A model generated the notes under the pieces. It did no database searches, was not told the DNA's origin, and was given only the letters and a program-made list of their open reading frames with translations. Position numbers and translations under genes: made by a program. Positions 12,857 through 13,522 of a stretch of 13,522 nt of DNA are shown here, in pieces. Source of the DNA: Kiritimatiellia bacterium (lineage in GTDB: Bacteria; Verrucomicrobiota; Kiritimatiellia; RFP12; UBA1067); NCBI GenBank assembly GCA_024405255.1, contig JAKSOY010000117.1, positions 1 through 13,522 of the forward strand, in the 5' to 3' direction. How positions within the stretch are numbered: the stretch's first letter is position 1; each line of letters opens with the position of its first letter.

Positions 12857-12978
12857 ATTCGCCGTTTTCCTCCAGAGGCTTTTTGGTGAAGGGCTGCAAG
12901 CAGGGATTGTCCGCCGAGTGACGGAACGGCCTGTGGCGACAAACGGTCGGGCGGGGAGAAAGGGGTCGATAGCTCGAG

Positions 12979-13522
12979 ATGAACATTATCAAGCGCGATG
13001 GGTCGCAAGCACAATTTGATGCCGCCAAGATTGCCGCGGCTATTCGTAAGGCCAATGAAACCGTCGAAGACGCCGACAAGCTGACCGACGCGCGTATCGA
13101 GCGAATCGCCGCTCAGATCGGGGAGTACGCCGAAGCGCATGACCGGGCGCTCGGGGTGGAGGAGATCCAGGACATCGTCGAGACGAAGATCCAGGAAGCC
13201 GGTGCCCATCTGGTTGCCAAGCACTACATCAAGTATCGTTGCGTGCAGGACATCAAGCGCCGCCACAACACGACGGACGGCCAGCCCCTCACCCCCATCA
13301 ACTGGCCGAACGAAGAGGCCAAGCAGGAGAACGCGAACAAGAACCCGGTCGTGAACTCCACGCAGCGCGACTATATGGCCGGCGCCGTGTCGAAGGACAT
13401 TACGAAGCGCATCCTGCTGCCGGACGACATCGTCAAGGCCCACGAAGAAGGCCTGATCCATTTCCATGACATGGACTACTATGCGCAGCGCATGCACAAC
13501 TGCGACCTCGTGAACCTCGAGG
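12979..13522 (+). CDS. nrdD: Anaerobic ribonucleoside-triphosphate reductase (class III), 3' partial
   Basis: The first 181 codons of a class III ribonucleotide reductase, the glycyl-radical enzyme that makes deoxyribonucleotides without oxygen. Residues about 1-92 are the ATP-cone, the allosteric activity site: MNIIKRDGSQAQFDAAKI, and later HYIKYR. The catalytic part begins after about 125 (VNSTQRDYMAGAVSKDI), and the stretch LIHFHDMDYYAQRMHNCDLV is typical of NrdD. The glycyl-radical site is beyond the edge. ATG 12979 is the first start after an in-frame stop (12970); the ribosome binding site is distant (AGGGG at 12961-12965). The NrdR boxes and promoter upstream fit its repression when dNTPs are sufficient. 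An activase gene (nrdG) would be expected further right. Confidence 0.93.
   Translation, partial: MNIIKRDGSQAQFDAAKIAAAIRKANETVEDADKLTDARIERIAAQIGEYAEAHDRALGVEEIQDIVETKIQEAGAHLVAKHYIKYRCVQDIKRRHNTTDGQPLTPINWPNEEAKQENANKNPVVNSTQRDYMAGAVSKDITKRILLPDDIVKAHEEGLIHFHDMDYYAQRMHNCDLVNLE

Noticed and set aside
12766..13497. 243-codon open frame on the - strand
   Set aside because: Antisense of nrdD and its regulatory region; the + strand has a clear ATP-cone and NrdD motifs.

Overview
The window looks like the accessory, defence-flavoured part of a chromosome from an anaerobic, fairly GC-rich bacterium. Anaerobic life is supported by a class III (oxygen-sensitive) ribonucleotide reductase gene at the right edge. 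The lineage cannot be fixed from the sequence; a gut Verrucomicrobiota/Kiritimatiellota/Lentisphaerota-type bacterium is only a guess. All recognised genes are on the + strand.

Left part (1-4311): the tail of a probable McrB-like AAA ATPase lies 7 bases ahead of a 900-residue DUF2357 protein with a PD-(D/E)XK nuclease core. Together they look like a McrBC-type (type IV restriction) two-gene system. A secreted protein of unknown function follows.

Middle part (4312-7233): a low-coding, rearranged zone. It holds a Tat-like gene remnant, a double winged-helix gene with two different 21-bp repeat arrays, and two short ORFs with strong ribosome binding sites that look like gene starts without bodies. 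An ORF6N-domain gene has a long leader with its own promoter. Two identical 163-bp palindromic (MITE/REPIN-like) repeats, 1,124 bp apart, flank this ORF6N module.

Next (7234-10021): a 29-codon ORF overlaps an AlbA_2/RecG-type ATPase/winged-helix gene, followed by a NYN-OST-HTH putative RNase in the same apparent operon. A small DUF4177 gene comes next, and its promoter predicts a leaderless mRNA. The AlbA_2 protein also carries a periodic (15/21-bp) repeat linker just before its winged helix, so three unrelated repeat arrays precede three winged-helix domains in this window.

Right part (10022-13522): ordinary metabolism with readable regulation. There is a secreted class I glutamine amidotransferase (peptidase C26-like), then a single-aptamer glycine riboswitch driving an alanine/glycine:cation symporter that ends in a strong intrinsic terminator. 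Last is nrdD (cut by the window edge), preceded by two NrdR boxes exactly 32 bp apart and a -35/-10 promoter. Several promoters share an extended -10 form, TGnTAtAAT.
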